DNA of 64,000 nt from Dolomedes plantarius (Eukaryota > Arthropoda > Arachnida > Araneae > Dolomedidae): the NCBI GenBank assembly GCA_907164885.2, contig OU015500.1, positions 53,880,283 through 53,944,282 on the forward strand, read 5' to 3'. Positions within the stretch are counted from its first letter, which is position 1; the number at the start of each line of letters is the position of its first letter. The notes beneath the pieces are model-generated. The model was not told where the DNA came from. It did no database searches and was given only the letters and a program-made list of their open reading frames with translations. Made by a program: the position numbers and the translations under genes. This document shows positions 40,121-56,078 of this stretch, piece by piece.

Positions 40121-41000
40121 AGAAATAAATCCATCACATTATGATCTAACATAACTTCACTGCTGTGCAGGGCTCGCAGTGGAATAGGGACATTTGAATG
40201 ATAACAAAATTCTTAGAAGTTAAAATCCTTTAATATTCGATGCGATGATCATGTACATATGAATACCAAACTAAATATAAGACATAATATCGAGCCAAAT
40301 GTTCATAACGAAAATAATATACTTGTACATGAAAATATACTATCTCCACACCTCTAACCACCGAGAGTGGGAGATTGACAGAGGTCACAGACTGTCTGAC
40401 TGAGACATTAGCAAACCTGTTCTTTTATACCATCAAACATTTGTATAAGAAACACGGTTTAGAGTTACATACGGCCAAACATGGTCCACTAAAAATAAGT
40501 AGTTTCATATGGCAAATACGTAAGAGAAAAATAAACTATGACGTCATATTTGCAACAGCCGACAAGCTGAATACCATCGCGTTCTTTCGATGTTTAAAAG
40601 GCTGACATCTCAACCGCATGATAGGAAGTGGCAAGATAAAAGTATACAAGGGGAATATCCCCTCGTTAAATAGGCACCACGCACTTTTCCTATCATTCAC
40701 TCAGGCATTCTTAAAGGACAGTACTGAATGTTGGAAGCTGCTCTCAGACTAAGCCCTTTCGGGTTGAATTTCTTCCTGTGAATATGATGCCCTCACCTTC
40801 AGAGGAAACATCTGGGGGACTCGTACCCTTCTCCAAACCATTTAAAACCACGGAAGGAATTTCTGGAATACAGATTTAACGTTCTCATATTCGGCGTATG
40901 CATTAGAGCATTCAGTGACGTTTTTCAGGCCTTGAATAGAGCATTCGAATAGAGTACTGAATTCCAACGCGATAGTTCCACTAGGTTGCTCCAGAACCGA
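40120..41000. other. unexplained GC-richer block
   Basis: This stretch is visibly less AT-rich than its flanks. It holds a 76-codon plus-strand frame that starts at TTG, a palindromic GGGGAATATCCCC near 40650, and sentences of mixed composition around 40670-40900. It could be a solo LTR, a noncoding exon or a regulatory region. I found no domain, splice pattern or terminal repeats that decide. Confidence 0.3.
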
Positions 41001-42371
41001 TATCTTCACTAACTTGAAATTTTCAAATAATCATTTATTAATGGATTTAAATAAAGATGTTAATATTAAAATACAAATCAAATTTCTCTGTAAACACTAT
41101 TTAAAATTTAAGTTATTCAAATTATTGTGAATATTAATGGATGTTTTGTTTAACTTAAATTGGTACGTGTAGATTTCCTGAATCAAAGATAAATTGTTTA
41201 GAGTTGAAACTGGTGAAGTTATTAAAACATCATTTCGGAGGAATCTCATAAAATTTATTGAATGGTAACTAAATTAAAGTTCTTACTTATACGAAAATGC
41301 TCCTCGATACATGGTTATAGGTCTATCGGATATGGGTCACTGTTCGTAGAAATGATTAAAACCTTAGTTTAGGCGGAAAATCGTGTGTTATGTAAATAGC
41401 TTCCTATGAGGGCCTAATAATTGAACTCTATCTGTTTCTTGTGCATCATTCTATAACTTTATTTACCACCCATTTATTTAAACTTAATAAATTTTGGAAA
41501 CTGTAGTTATTCTAAATCTCAGAATACCCGCATACTTTAATAATTTTTTATTAGATCACAGCTCAAATATGCCATTTTCAAGCAAATAATCATGAATCAT
41601 TTTATGTTATTCAAATTAAACTTTTAATTTCAATTAGTAAACCAAACCGTAAAAGTGTCCACTACTGTAATCTAGTAGTGTAAATTATTAATGTGAATGA
41701 TTGGTGTTTGTTATGGGTAACGGTAACAACACATATTCATTGTACGGGGATTAGGTCTGATAAAAGGCATGCTTTAGAAGTGAATAAAAATATTGTCGTT
41801 GAGATCTTGACTTCAAATGCATAACTCTGTCTTTTCATTTAAGGTAAGATTTTAGCTCAATTCGTCAGACGGGGTAAATTCTTCATAGAAATATCGCTAT
41901 GAGATGAATAATAATGTTGGAAACAATTTTAAAGTATTCAATATAAGGGGGCGTGACCTCCGGGTGTAAAAAATGCAAGCAAAAAAGAACAGCTGAAATA
42001 AATCGGCTAGCCATGAAACATTCAATCCATGAAACATTCAATAAGCAGTCCTAGAAAAAGTATTGCAGGTGAAGACACAACAGATGATCCGAAAGCCCGT
42101 CTAGGTATTTGTCTGAGAGTTTAGCATAGTACAACTTTAGTCATTCCTCAGAACCTACACTCTTAAAAAAGAGCACGTAAGAATAGAGAGATTTTCGCAA
42201 TTTGTCACTGAATAATTATCAGTCTACTAAGTCAATACAATAATGGACAAAACTATTTCCTCACGAAACGTGTATACGTGAGGCGACATCCAGCAGAATT
42301 CCGCCTGATTATAGCAGTGGATCATGTATAATATAGCCATCTAATTCATGATGCTTAGTAGATTGCATGGT
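41001..42371. other. gene-free AT-rich sequence
   Basis: No supportable feature is seen. Short open frames lack family motifs. Confidence 0.5.
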
Positions 42372-42375
42372 TTAA

Positions 42376-44445
42376 CACTAGAACCGCCAAGGCGGTCATT
42401 TTGACCGTTTTGAAACTTTCACTTCGTAAAAATTTGTTTCTATTATGAGTGTAACTTTCAGCTGCCGTGAGTTTTCCTAAAATACAATAAGTTATGATAT
42501 CCCGGTGATATTTTTTTCATCTAGCCAAAATTTATGAAGTACTATACCTAGAACCGCCGGAGCGGTCAAAATGACCGTAGTCATTTTTAATGCATATTTC
42601 CCCTAGTAGATGTCACTAGATGAATTGTATGCATTTATTGCCCTATTATATGCGAGAGGATCATTTGAGGCTAAAAGTATTGAATTAGAAAGTATGTGGG
42701 ACAATTTATTTTAAAATTCGTATTTTTGTTGAAAACATGTTTCGAAATAGATATCGTGAGATAATGAGATACATGCGATTTGATATAAAGTCAACAAGAA
42801 AACAACGCCTTTCAGAAGATAAATTCGCATTAGCATCCAAAATATGTAATCCATTTATTAAGATCTGTATTTCTTATTATAATCCGTGAGAAAACTTGAC
42901 CATTGATGAGCTGCGTTTTCCAACCAAGGCAAGATGCAAGTTCAGACAGTATATGCCACAGAAGCCTGATAAATTTGGCATAATGTTTTGGCTATTGGCA
43001 GATCTTGAAACATAATATTAACTGAATGGATTCCCTTACTTGGGTAAAGATTACAACCGATCAAACAATCAAAGTTTATCTGAATATGTTCCTCTTCATC
43101 TAATAAAACCATACTTCAACAAACGTTATAACATTACAACAGATAACTTCTTTACTTCACTGCGTCTTGCAGAAAAGATAAAGGCAATAAAACAAGCATT
43201 GTTGGCATAATCAATCGCGGAAGAAAATAAATTCCTCAGGCCATAAAAATAAGAAAAAAGTCTTGTTCAGCTGCAAATTTCTTACCAAAGATGATATAAC
43301 TTTGACAGTATATGAAGTAAAGAAGAACAAAAATGTTTTTCTGTTAGGTTCCCTAAATTCATCAGTTACACTGGAAACTGAGAAACTGGTGAGAAACACT
43401 TACCACGAACTGTACAGTTCTATAATTCAACAAAATTTGGAGTTTACGTGCTCGACCAAATAACACAGAAGTATTCCACAAAAGTTTGTTCTAGATGGTG
43501 GCCTGTTTAATTATTTTAAAAGGTTCTTGATCTCGTGGGTATTAATTCTTGGATACTATATAAGAAAGTCACCGGAAATAATATTCGACGGTGCGACTTC
43601 TTTTCCAATAAAGATCCGAGCTGCAAGAATCATGCAAATTCTATGAAAGCATCGAAGATTTCATTACCCAGTACATTCTCACATACTAGTGATAAGGAAG
43701 CTAAAAAGAGAAGGCAGTGCGAAAGTTCTACTTGCAAAGGGAATAAAACAATGGACTAGTGTGAAGTTTGCCGGAAACCGACTGGCGAAAAATGCACCAC
43801 TAAAGTGATAAAAAAGATTTTTTGTGAAAATTGTGTGAAAGACATTGTTTTGTTCATTCTCCTACATGCGATACATTCTCTACATTTTGGGGAACATTTT
43901 AGCCAAAAATAACGGAATATGTTTGATTTTATTCCGCAGGGAAGAAGAAATGTAACTAAGTATAATATTAGATATGTTTGCGTTAACTCTACATTTATAT
44001 CCATTCAGTTAATTTCTGTTTACCAGGAATTGTTAGTAACTCCCATCAGAAATTGATTTCTATCAATTTGTATCATTAGTATTAATTGTATCATTTGTAT
44101 TAACTGTATCATTTTTATTAATTGTATCAATTGTTTTAATTTGTATTGATTCGTATAAAATAAAATGGAAATACTATATTGCAAAGTGTTTAATTTCATT
44201 CGTGATTTTTTTGCTTTTATTTAAATTTCTTTAAAAAATGTATACAATTCCTCATGAAAAAAGTTTTGTTCTTTTATTACAGATATAATTATAAAATATA
44301 ATACTGTAAATGCTGATAATAATGTTAGTAAAAGATATTAAAAGTAAAAATGGCAACTAAGGGATAGTAACGCACTGTAGACAACATGGGTCAAAATGAC
44401 CGCTTCGGCGGATCTAGGTATACTGTTTTGATTGCGGTTCTAGTG
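42376..44445 (+). mobile_element. piggyBac-like transposon, decayed
   Basis: It is bounded by TTAA on both sides (42372-42375 and 44446-44449), the diagnostic piggyBac target. The left end CACTAGAACCGC is matched perfectly by the inverted right end. A longer module, CTAGAACCGCC with GCGGTCA-TTTTGACC, occurs at the very left end, again inverted in part at 42547-42578, and near the right end at 44388-44417. That gives the asymmetric terminal and subterminal layout of this superfamily. The length is 2070 bp. The internal transposase is broken. Confidence 0.92.
42604..43905 (+). pseudogene. piggyBac transposase, multiple stops and frameshifts
   Basis: Plus-strand frames together outline a DDE_Tnp_1_7-type piggyBac transposase, a nuclear enzyme that excises and inserts precisely at TTAA. 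Landmarks are ELYAFIALLYARGSFE, then TIDELRFPTKARCKFRQYMP with QKPDKFGIMFW (first catalytic Asp), FPYLGKDYNRSN, YNITTDNFFTSLRLAEKI (second Asp), VLDLVGINSWILYKKVTG (third Asp), and a C-terminal Cys-rich zinc-binding tail (CEVCRKPTGEKC, then FCENCV). All three acids are still visible. At least six stops and several frame changes break it, for example after YYNP, LADLET and the IKQALLA segment. The N-terminus upstream of ELYAF is short or missing. It is clearly inactive. Confidence 0.92.
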
Positions 44446-44449
44446 TTAA

Positions 44450-46830
44450 ATACAAATACATTCTATTTATGGGGTATCCATAGACTCTACAAGATCCTGT
44501 ACATCTCTTGTTCCATACGTCTACTTCCTTGCCTTTCCCATTATAAAAAGGGATAAATCACGAAATTATACTCGTGTAAATATACATTACCTCATGGAGA
44601 AATATTTTATTATTTCTGAAAACTTAAGTATTATCATTACAAGAAAACAAATTAAATACTTTTTTCCGAAAATATAAATGATTAAAAAAAGTAAAAAAAT
44701 GGTAGTATTCTCTTTTAAAATATAATTTTCCCAAACTATTAGTTTTAAAGGATTTTTCGATAAATGTGATGGAAAAATACAAGCAATCGGTGATATACCA
44801 TACCAGGTTAAATTCTTGCCATTAAAGGTATATTAAAGCAGATAGATATCGTATTTCATAATAAAATCTCAAAAACCTATGAAATCTATACAGAAGAAAT
44901 AAAAAGAAAGAATTTAATGACTTTCTTCCATTGCCATATCTACACTACGAAAGGGAGTTTTATTTTTCGAAAACTTTAATGGCAAAGTTGAACGTACGGT
45001 ACTGTGATGTTTAATAATACAATTAAATCGTTGCTAAGGCTGCGCGACTTTTAGAGAAGAAAGAAGACTTTATTGTTAAAATAATGAACTTACACTGGTA
45101 TTACATTTGGGTCACATTTTTTCCGTTTTTTCCATTAGCTAATAGTTTCATGACATTTCCTGTTAAGAGATACTTTTTTTTAAGAAAATGTGTCGGATTG
45201 TTCTGACAATATTTGGGAAACGTTTGCACATAGATATATTTTTTTCAAAAATCACCGAAAAAGAAAATCATGAGAAAATCAAATTATTAGATTTATGTGG
45301 TAAAAATGAAATTTTCAAACCTTTCATTACTTTCCATTGTCAGGATAAGTAATAATTTAATTTTTAGAGACGTTTGTCCCCCCTCTGAACTCTTAGTTAG
45401 ATTTCTCAACTGCATTACTTTGAAAGCTTCTTCGTACTTCGTAACTCTTAAAAAGTTGGTTAAGGATAATAGTTCTGCCCATTATATTAATACGGTTTAG
45501 AAGTCTACTATGAGCAAAAATTTCCTTCACATTTTGTGTGGTATAATCGAATGGTCTTTTTGTGTTCTTCGTGTTGCTTTATTCTGCGGTACTTCTCGTA
45601 TAGGCAATTTCCCCTCTCACAGTTTCGCTCTTGTGGCAAATCAAAATACTATCTGGGTAATTTTTTACATTTTTTGTTTGTCTCTTGCACTCCTCTTCAG
45701 ACAAAAAGCTGTATTTTCTGTCGAAAGGGACTTTAATGAATAGTACAAGAAAAATAGAGACATTTTTTCCTGGTTTATTGTTAAAAGCTTTTAGCCCTAA
45801 GTCCATATTTTGCTTCACGAGTATTATGGTGACCTGTACAGGCTGCTTATATGAAACAAAAATAAAACTATACAGCTTAACTAGAGCTGTCATAAATAAA
45901 AGCAAATTCATCAGTTTTAGTTTCATTTTAGTCAGCTAACGTGTGATGGTTCGAGGTTAAGCTGTTCATTCTTCCTTATTAAAACGGATGGAGTTTTAAA
46001 AAACTTATATACTGATTATATCTAAAAAGGGATGTTTAAGGATAATAAGGTGAATTTTATATCGTACTCCCGACCACTTTTAGACATAGGGTAGACCATA
46101 GCCATTTAGAAAACTTTTAAGTGACAACTTTTCCAAATTATATAATCGCAAATATTGCATTTAAAATATCATAAGAAAACCTATTTAAATGACGGCATAA
46201 ATATAACTGTACATCATTAGAGATGTTTTACTGTTGTTTTACTTAATTTAACTCCCATTCAAACGTTTCTTGCATTCTGGGGTAATCCATGGTCATTTAA
46301 GTATTGTCTCAGTATGTTTTACATTAAAATAAATTTAAAAAATGAGAATAAAAGAATTATTAAGAAATATATTGAAATAGTGATATTAAAGATATTATAA
46401 CACCCTCTGAAATTGCTGAACACTCTTCATGGCCGACAGTTAACGCAAGTGTTGGTAATAGCTAGCGCAGATGTCTTTTATGGTTTCCATAGAAGGGAAA
46501 TAGATGACCTTGTTTACTGAAGTATTTGATAGCTTACGGGAGCGGAAAATCGAAAAATTACGATATTCATCTTAATAAGGTATGAATGAAAATTATTTAT
46601 AATTAGTGTTGCCGAACTCGGCAATAACTTAAGTTAAAAGTGCATTGAGCTATTGCATTAGTTTGAAAATTGAATATTCATAAATATACTTCGGAGGACT
46701 ACAAATTGACAGTTTAGAACACCAATGTTTGGCTCAATAATTACTTATAACATATTTTTTAAGCTTTAAAGTAGAAATATGATAGAGATGAAAGGATATA
46801 GAGGTATGCGTACATACATAAACACTCGCA
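44450..46830. other. gene-free AT-rich sequence
   Basis: No recognisable gene. Overlapping 60-115-codon frames around 45500-45940 occur on both strands of the same DNA, carry no motif, and look like chance openings. Confidence 0.45.

Positions 46831-46834
<4 letters not shown>

Positions 46835-46862
<28 letters not shown>
46835..46862. repeat. (TA)n microsatellite
   Basis: Short TA tract about 65 bases from the 3' side of a SINE. Confidence 0.95.
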
Positions 46863-46866
<4 letters not shown>

Positions 46867-46925
46867 TATACAGTAATGTTAATTATTTTTTCATTTCGCC
46901 TATACTAATCCGCAATTTTACTCCC

Positions 46926-47085
46926 ATTTTATTATGGGTGTACCACATAGGCAGACAGCATTATCCCCTATGAAGGCACGACACGAACAGAGGCATTTTT
47001 CGTGGCGCGACGCCAGGATTCAATCTGGGCATCCTCAGCACCGAAAACCAGCGCGCTGTACCACTGGGCCGCCACAAGCCCGTAA
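46926..47085 (-). mobile_element. tRNA-derived SINE, family 1 (second copy)
   Basis: The minus strand reads GCTTGTGGCGGCCCAGTGG, then TACAGCGCGCTGGTTTTCGG, GATTGAATCCTGGCGTCGCG, AATGCCTCTGTTCGTGTCGT and TATGTGGTAC. This follows the SINE at 11626-11830 block for block with substitutions. The B box is slightly degraded. Having two copies in opposite orientations 35 kb apart establishes this as a dispersed family. Confidence 0.8.
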
Positions 47086-47089
47086 TGTT

Positions 47090-48710
47090 CAAAATAAGAA
47101 ACATGGAAAATGTTAATGTTACAAACTGTTTGGAATTCACATAGTCAAAGTGATTAAAACATTTTTTACGTTCAAATTATGTTTTAGCAGTTTTACTATT
47201 CAGTGTGTAGTTTCTAGATAGTAAATTTTTATGTTTTGCACTAACTAGAAAATAATGAAAAATAAAAAAAAGGAGAGAGGATTCTTAGTAAACTGAAAGA
47301 ATGTATAAAATTCAACCCAAGAGCTTAAAACCACTTCAGTTTTGTTCTAAACAACGCCTTCACGTAGCGGAAGTTCCATAAAACTGTTCTAACCGAGAGT
47401 AGTTAATAAGTACTTTTTTACTTCTACGAAAAGGAAAGATTTTAATAAGTAAATAAGAATAGTAAAATAACAATAAGTAAAAGAAATATTTCATTCTCTA
47501 TCGGGAGAACACATATTAATAACATTTGTATTAATTCTTTCTACCGATTTCTATTCTTTCAACAGAATTTATTATGGTTATATATTTAAGTGCAATACTA
47601 GGGTAATCTCATATGTTGTTATTGTTGGGAACATGTTGCTATGTTTCATATTTTGTATCTAATTTATTTCTAAAGATAGTAAAAAAGAAAGATACCAAAG
47701 ATAAAGAAATATTAAGTATCTTCTACGAATAGACTAAAAATTGCTTTTATATTTACGTTTATAGAGGTCATTTAATTTGATAGATAACATTAAAATTAAC
47801 GCTATGAGTTGCTCATAAAAATATTTAACTTGACATAAATTACATTTCTTAGTTAACGTCTAATGTGTCCACACAAAAACACCCTAGTTTACAATACCCT
47901 CTTCTGTTACTGTGCGAAACATTTATAGAATTTTTCTTCATTTACGAGTGAAAAAATATTCTGAAGCTGAAATAAAAAAAAAAACTGAAAGAGAAATCTC
48001 CTAGGTTGTCAAATTAAAAAACTACTGTGTAACTTACTGAATTTATTAAAAGTTTCCTTTGAAACAAGTGTAATTTAACTAAACTGTAACCAGAAAAGGG
48101 ACTGTGCTAAAGTCCTGTTTGAAAGAAATATGAGAGGCTAAAATTCAATTGATTTTTAAAAGAAAGTCGTAGAGCAGAATGTATTATTGAAATTTATCTG
48201 CTTTCTCGCTATGAACCTGAAATACTGCCAGTTAACTAATTGAATTAGCTCCCAACTGTCAAAGGGAAATGTTTAAAATATTTTCACTTGAACAAATTGC
48301 AGCACCGCATTTAAAAGCTTTTAAAATTAATGGTCTCAGCTTTTATGACATGGAACAGAATGTTTCCTAAAGAGTTTCTGAAAAGTCTCTGTGAAATGAT
48401 GGACGAAAGTACTCATTAAGTGAATGTCAAAGAACGGGACAGACGTTTTAACTCAGTATATAACATTTAGGATTATTTTCTAAACGCCGGTTTCAGATTT
48501 AACGAATCAGGTTGACTTAATAGTTTTAGTTCATTCTTACGTAAAAGGAAAAATAACTTTCCTACCAAGTAAACAGTTTTCAATTAATTAAATTTACTTT
48601 GGAAAATGCGTTCTTTTAAATAATTTTTCCATATTGGCATAGTCAATTTAGGCACTTTAACGGATATATCTGTAAATAAATATTCTTATCTAAAGAATTT
48701 ATATACTGTG
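47090..48710. other. gene-free AT-rich sequence
   Basis: Nothing recognisable is seen in this interval. Confidence 0.5.
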
Positions 48711-51340
<2,630 letters not shown>

Positions 51341-51344
51341 GTTT

Positions 51345-51488
51345 AGAGGACTACGGTCACTTTTTTCTACACGAGGGATAATTAGACCGAAACCTACTGC
51401 TTAAAGCCAATTCCAAACGACTTCGATTCGGACCCACAGTCTTTGGTACCGAATGCCAGCGCCCTAGCTATTCGGCCATCGTCCGGCC
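51345..51488 (-). mobile_element. tRNA-derived SINE, family 3
   Basis: On the minus strand from 51488, GATGGCCGAATAGCTAGGG resembles an A box and GGGTCCGAATCGAAGTC a B box, at tRNA-like spacing. A non-tRNA body follows to about 51345 (TTGGCTTTAAGCAGTAGG, CCCTCGTGTAGAAAAAAG). The head differs from families 1 and 2. It is a single copy in the window, so the boundaries are approximate. Confidence 0.65.
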
Positions 51489-54400
51489 TGTCTTTTTCCG
51501 AACATGTCTCTTTCTAAGCTTTGAAGATTTTACAAGGGATACAATAAGAGGGAATAACAAATATATTCCTATCTTTGTTTGAAGGCAATGACGATAGTTC
51601 GTTGAAGAAACATTTAATGGTTCGTGAATAAAATTTAAATGATTCTAGCCGGAATCATGCACCTCATTCTACTCATCGAGAGAAATATGAATTTCAAAGG
51701 AATGATGTATGATTTATTTAGCTTATCCTGTAGTAATTAACACCTAGTCTCATTCTAATATTGCTCATGTTTTTTTAATTCAAAAACTGAAATCTGATTG
51801 GAGCTGTGCTTTAGAATTTTAAAGAAATGCATCTTTATGATTTTAATAAAAAATATTTTTAAAAAGTACATTTTTTAGAATTTATTTTCAGTTGCAACTT
51901 GTATTTTATGCTCTCCTTCTATTACTTCCTTTCCTTGTGTATTACGTATATATTTTACTTGTATTATACGTACTTATTTTTATTACCACCATTAGTTATG
52001 TTTTATCTTTTCGTGTGCTATATGATGTAGTTAATTAGTTAACACTTCCGAGTCTATTTAGTTACATCTCTGGACCCACTGCTGGATTTCTCATACTAAA
52101 AATTGCAAAGTAAAAACCAGCTTATATAGCTGTGTTGCAGAGAGAAATTTTAGCAACGACTTCTAAACTTTATATTTTAATAAAAATTTATAAGAAAATT
52201 TGCATTTAAAATATAGTTGAAATATAGTTGAAATATATTTGAAATTTAAATTTTATACATTACTAGATTTAATTTTTAGTTTTTAAAGGTGGAGTCATAT
52301 AAAAATGAAATATATAGATTCCAAAATAAATTATAAAATAACGAATGCAAGTAGACAACGCTTCCTCTTAAAATAGTGGGAATTCCCTAATTTTAGAGGG
52401 TTATGTTATTAGCGATGCTATCTGAAATCAATATGAATTTACCGGTAGAGAAATTTCGCGTATCAGAAAATGTTCAAAATCTACTTAAACTCACATTTTT
52501 AAGTGACAAGGGCTTATATATTGAACGGTATTCGAAAATGCATCGATAACGGACTTTGAGGGGATAAAATCAAGAGTAGGGATGTCAATTATGTACTTAG
52601 CTGCAGAGAATGCGTAATTTATAATAATAGTCATCAACGAGATTTATTTTAAATCATGTTAAGGACAATACAATGGAGCACACAAGAAGGAGTGCTCCTG
52701 AAAGCTGCAGGGCTTTAATAACCGAGGCGTAAATTAAAAGCTTATAACTCAGAAAATATGGTTTCAAATAGTTGTTTGAGGAAAATGAAAAACTAATTTT
52801 AGAACCACATATTTGTATATGGTCCGCATTTAATTTGGAATGTTGTAACATCGTCATTTTCTAATGTTAATTTTATTATATAAGTCTCCTTGTTTCTCGA
52901 TAAGATATTCAGGGAAATGGCTTAAACAAAATGTTATATTTAAAAAGAGAAACTATATTGAGTCAAATTATAATTACATCACCAAAATGGGCAAATATGT
53001 TTAATCTGATTCTTAATGGATACAAACTAGATATGTTAAGGCAATTCTATTTTAAGATCAAAATAATACGTTCAAAATTTTCTGGTTTAGATTTTATATA
53101 TATATATATTTTCTATACGTATATACTGCATTATTGTGTTGCTTTGAATTTGTTAGCGATTTATTTCACTACCTGTCATGGCACTGAGTCATAAAAGGTA
53201 GGGAATGGTCATGGAACATTGCTTACCATGCTTCTTATACTAGATACAAAATTTCTTTAGTCCTAAAAGTTTGTTTCTGAGCTTGAAATTTAACCCTAGA
53301 ACGTGGTGGATATATTCAATGGTGCATAAATATGTAGATGGTAGAGAAAAGAAAGCAATGTTTGGATTCCTGGTAGAAATTCCGGAGAGATTTTTGTAGC
53401 ATGTCGACTGTTTTTTACACTTGCTGAAATAAAGTGATTCCCTTCCACACATAATATTAAATGATACAGGTTTCAAGACGTTTCTCTGAGCCAACAAACG
53501 GTTAAATTATTAGTATGGCATAATAGAAGAAATCAACAAACAAAAATTAGTCAGTTTCGATTTCACAAAACGGCGCATTAGTTGATATAACAAATTTTCA
53601 ACTCCCATGTCAAGCTGCATTTCCCTCTTGGAAAATCTATCCATTATTTTTAAAATATCAAAGAAAAAGTGTTTCACAGTGCATTAAATTATTGATGTCT
53701 ACCACTTCAAAATTATAAATTATTGCCTAGAAAAAGTGACTGTGACATACACAAGCATTGCAATAAAAGATCCTTTTGAAATCTAATGCGATGATTAAGA
53801 AATATGCATTTAGTGATCTGTGGTTAGAAAAATACTGAGGTGAAAATACCGTTGACCGTCAGGTTGAGGATTTGCAAAGCCACTTGATACACCATAATAA
53901 TACCCAATTCTGATGCATATTGGGTTTTATGTTTTCGAGCTATACATGTTCAAACAATAGGATCGATGGATACCATCGTAACACTTTGCAACAAGACGTT
54001 GCTCATCTGCAATATAAAAACTTAAGTAATTTTCCAATTTTAAATAAGCATCTTTTTCGGATATGCAACAAATATTATTTTTAACATTCATTTTGCATTT
54101 TATGCACTTATTTTTTTATTTTAATTTTCCTATGCTTAAAATTACTCCAGAGTAAATTATTTCTCTAACTTGTAGTGATATCAAGGGTTACACTAAAATA
54201 GACTTTTTTATTAATTTAGGTTTTAATTAAAATTTACCTTTTTATTACTAGTCTGTATATTAGCAGTTAATATATTTAATAAATGTTACACTAACAGAGT
54301 AAATATATTTTGCCTTACAAAATTAGGGAATTATACCTACAAAATAAATACGCAATACATGCATCACCCCTTGAAAGGAAATGGATTTCCTTTCACTTGT

Positions 54401-55345
54401 TCTCATTTTTCCCGAGTAGAAAGCTCATGAAGTATTCCAGTAATTGCTTCGAGGGATACGCATATTGTCCGAAGTCAAGATTTGTTTGCATTAATTTGCT
54501 TCTTGCTTGCTTTGTCAAGAAGATGGCGAAAAAAGATTCCCAAACGTTTGACTTGCGTTTAAAGAATACTTTAAACTTTAAAATGATTAGTTGAAGATTT
54601 CGGTTTCTATTATGCCGCTGTGAAGCCAGTAAACCTTAAATAAATTTTATGTGCTACATTTAAGAGAGTGGAGAATATTTTATGAGTGCTACCTATCAAA
54701 TTAAGAGCCATTTCCGATTTAGAAGATGTTCCCAAGTTTTCGGTTAGTAATTAAATAGTACAAGCAACGAGAATGTGAAATACCCATCAATATCAGTACC
54801 TGCATATCAAAAATACACTCGATATGTAGATCCGTCCTTGTGCCTGTCTGATGATGTGATCTGTTTATGTTTATACATTTGAGAACGTATGAATTATTAT
54901 GAACCTTGTATGTATATGCATAATTAATTGCTCGTTTTAAATGATTCACGTGTTTACGGAACGTTTTGGTACGTGTTGGATTGGATGAAACGGGTATTTT
55001 TTTTTCTTTTCATATATAAAACCAAACTTTCATACTCATATGTCATTAATAAATTAAAGTTATTTTTAAGTGCTGTATTTTATAGGCAATATGCAAGACA
55101 AGTAAATATTTTAAGTACTTATCGAACGTTAAAGTAATTTGGTATTGATATAAGACTTGAACATATGCTGCAATGAAATTTCTTAAAAAGATAATTTTTC
55201 TCATAGTGTAAGTGGTTTTCACATACAATAAATTACAAAATATCAAATAACAATGAATTTTCTATGTGTGTGTGTATGTTTTGAAGATCCAAACAGGATT
55301 TTCCTTTTCAGCGAAACTGTAATTCAGGATCATTAGTGAAACATG
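51489..55345. other. gene-free AT-rich sequence
   Basis: About 3.9 kb without a recognisable gene, RNA or element end. Short frames of 60-95 codons occur on both strands and have no motif. Confidence 0.5.
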
Positions 55346-55346
55346 C

Positions 55347-55364
55347 TATATATATATATATATA

Positions 55365-55458
<94 letters not shown>
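55347..55458. repeat. (TA)n microsatellite
   Basis: TA tract abutting the dispersed repeat that follows. Confidence 0.96.
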
Positions 55459-55462
<4 letters not shown>

Positions 55463-55910
55463 GTGATAGCAGTCAATGAGATAAAGGCCGGTGGCAAAGA
55501 ACTACAATTAATTACATCGAACATAGTTTATTTTACCAATACTTTCCTACCTGATTCAATCTGTTAATTTAATCCAGAATTCATCACGTTTCCTCGCGAC
55601 GCGTGTCCTCACTGATCAAGAAATCTCCCGCAAGAAATCTCTCTGACTAAAATGCTATTGTCATTGACCATCTAAAGCCATCGCGCATGCCCACAAGAGC
55701 TTCGTGACGTAGTCACCAAAGATGAGGCATGGGCGGTCCTAATTTTGTTACTATTTATAGATTCCCTTCCTGGTTCTTCAATTTACGTGAATAAAGTCCA
55801 CCCCGTAATATATTTTCTCTGCGATGCTGTTATCCCGATATCTCGTAATTTCACAGATTTCAATTGTTAATTTCTTATTTTTTCTATACAAAAGTCCCCC
55901 CCCCCCATAT
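55459..55910 (+). repeat. dispersed repeat R, copy 1
   Basis: It shares long blocks with 62599-62965: GCAGTCAATGA, GGCCGGTGGCAAAGAACTAC, ATCGAACAT.GTTTATTT, a GCGACGCGT block and CGCGCATGCCCACA. It shares its 3' part with 63480-63650: ACCGAAGATGAGGC-like, TTTTCTC(T/C)GCGATGCT, TATCCCGATATCT(C/T)GTAA, AATTGTTAATT and a poly(C) end. It is noncoding; an LTR or LTR-adjacent region of a retroelement is possible but unproven. Confidence 0.75.
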
Positions 55911-55913
55911 TTT

Positions 55914-56016
55914 ATATATATGTATGTGTATGTGTGTGTGTACATATATATATATGTATATATGTATGTGTATATATGTATGTACATATATATATGTGTG
56001 TGTGTGTGCGTGTGTG

Positions 56017-56049
<33 letters not shown>

Positions 56050-56078
56050 GTGTGTGCGTGTGTGTGTCTGCCCGCCTG
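55914..56078. repeat. (TG)n/(TA)n compound microsatellite
   Basis: Mixed TATG, TGTG and TGCG repeats follow the poly(C) end of repeat R. Confidence 0.95.

Noticed and set aside
45510..45939. Overlapping 66-115-codon frames on both strands as a small gene
   Set aside because: Four frames overlap on the same DNA, none has a domain, and codon use follows local AT composition.
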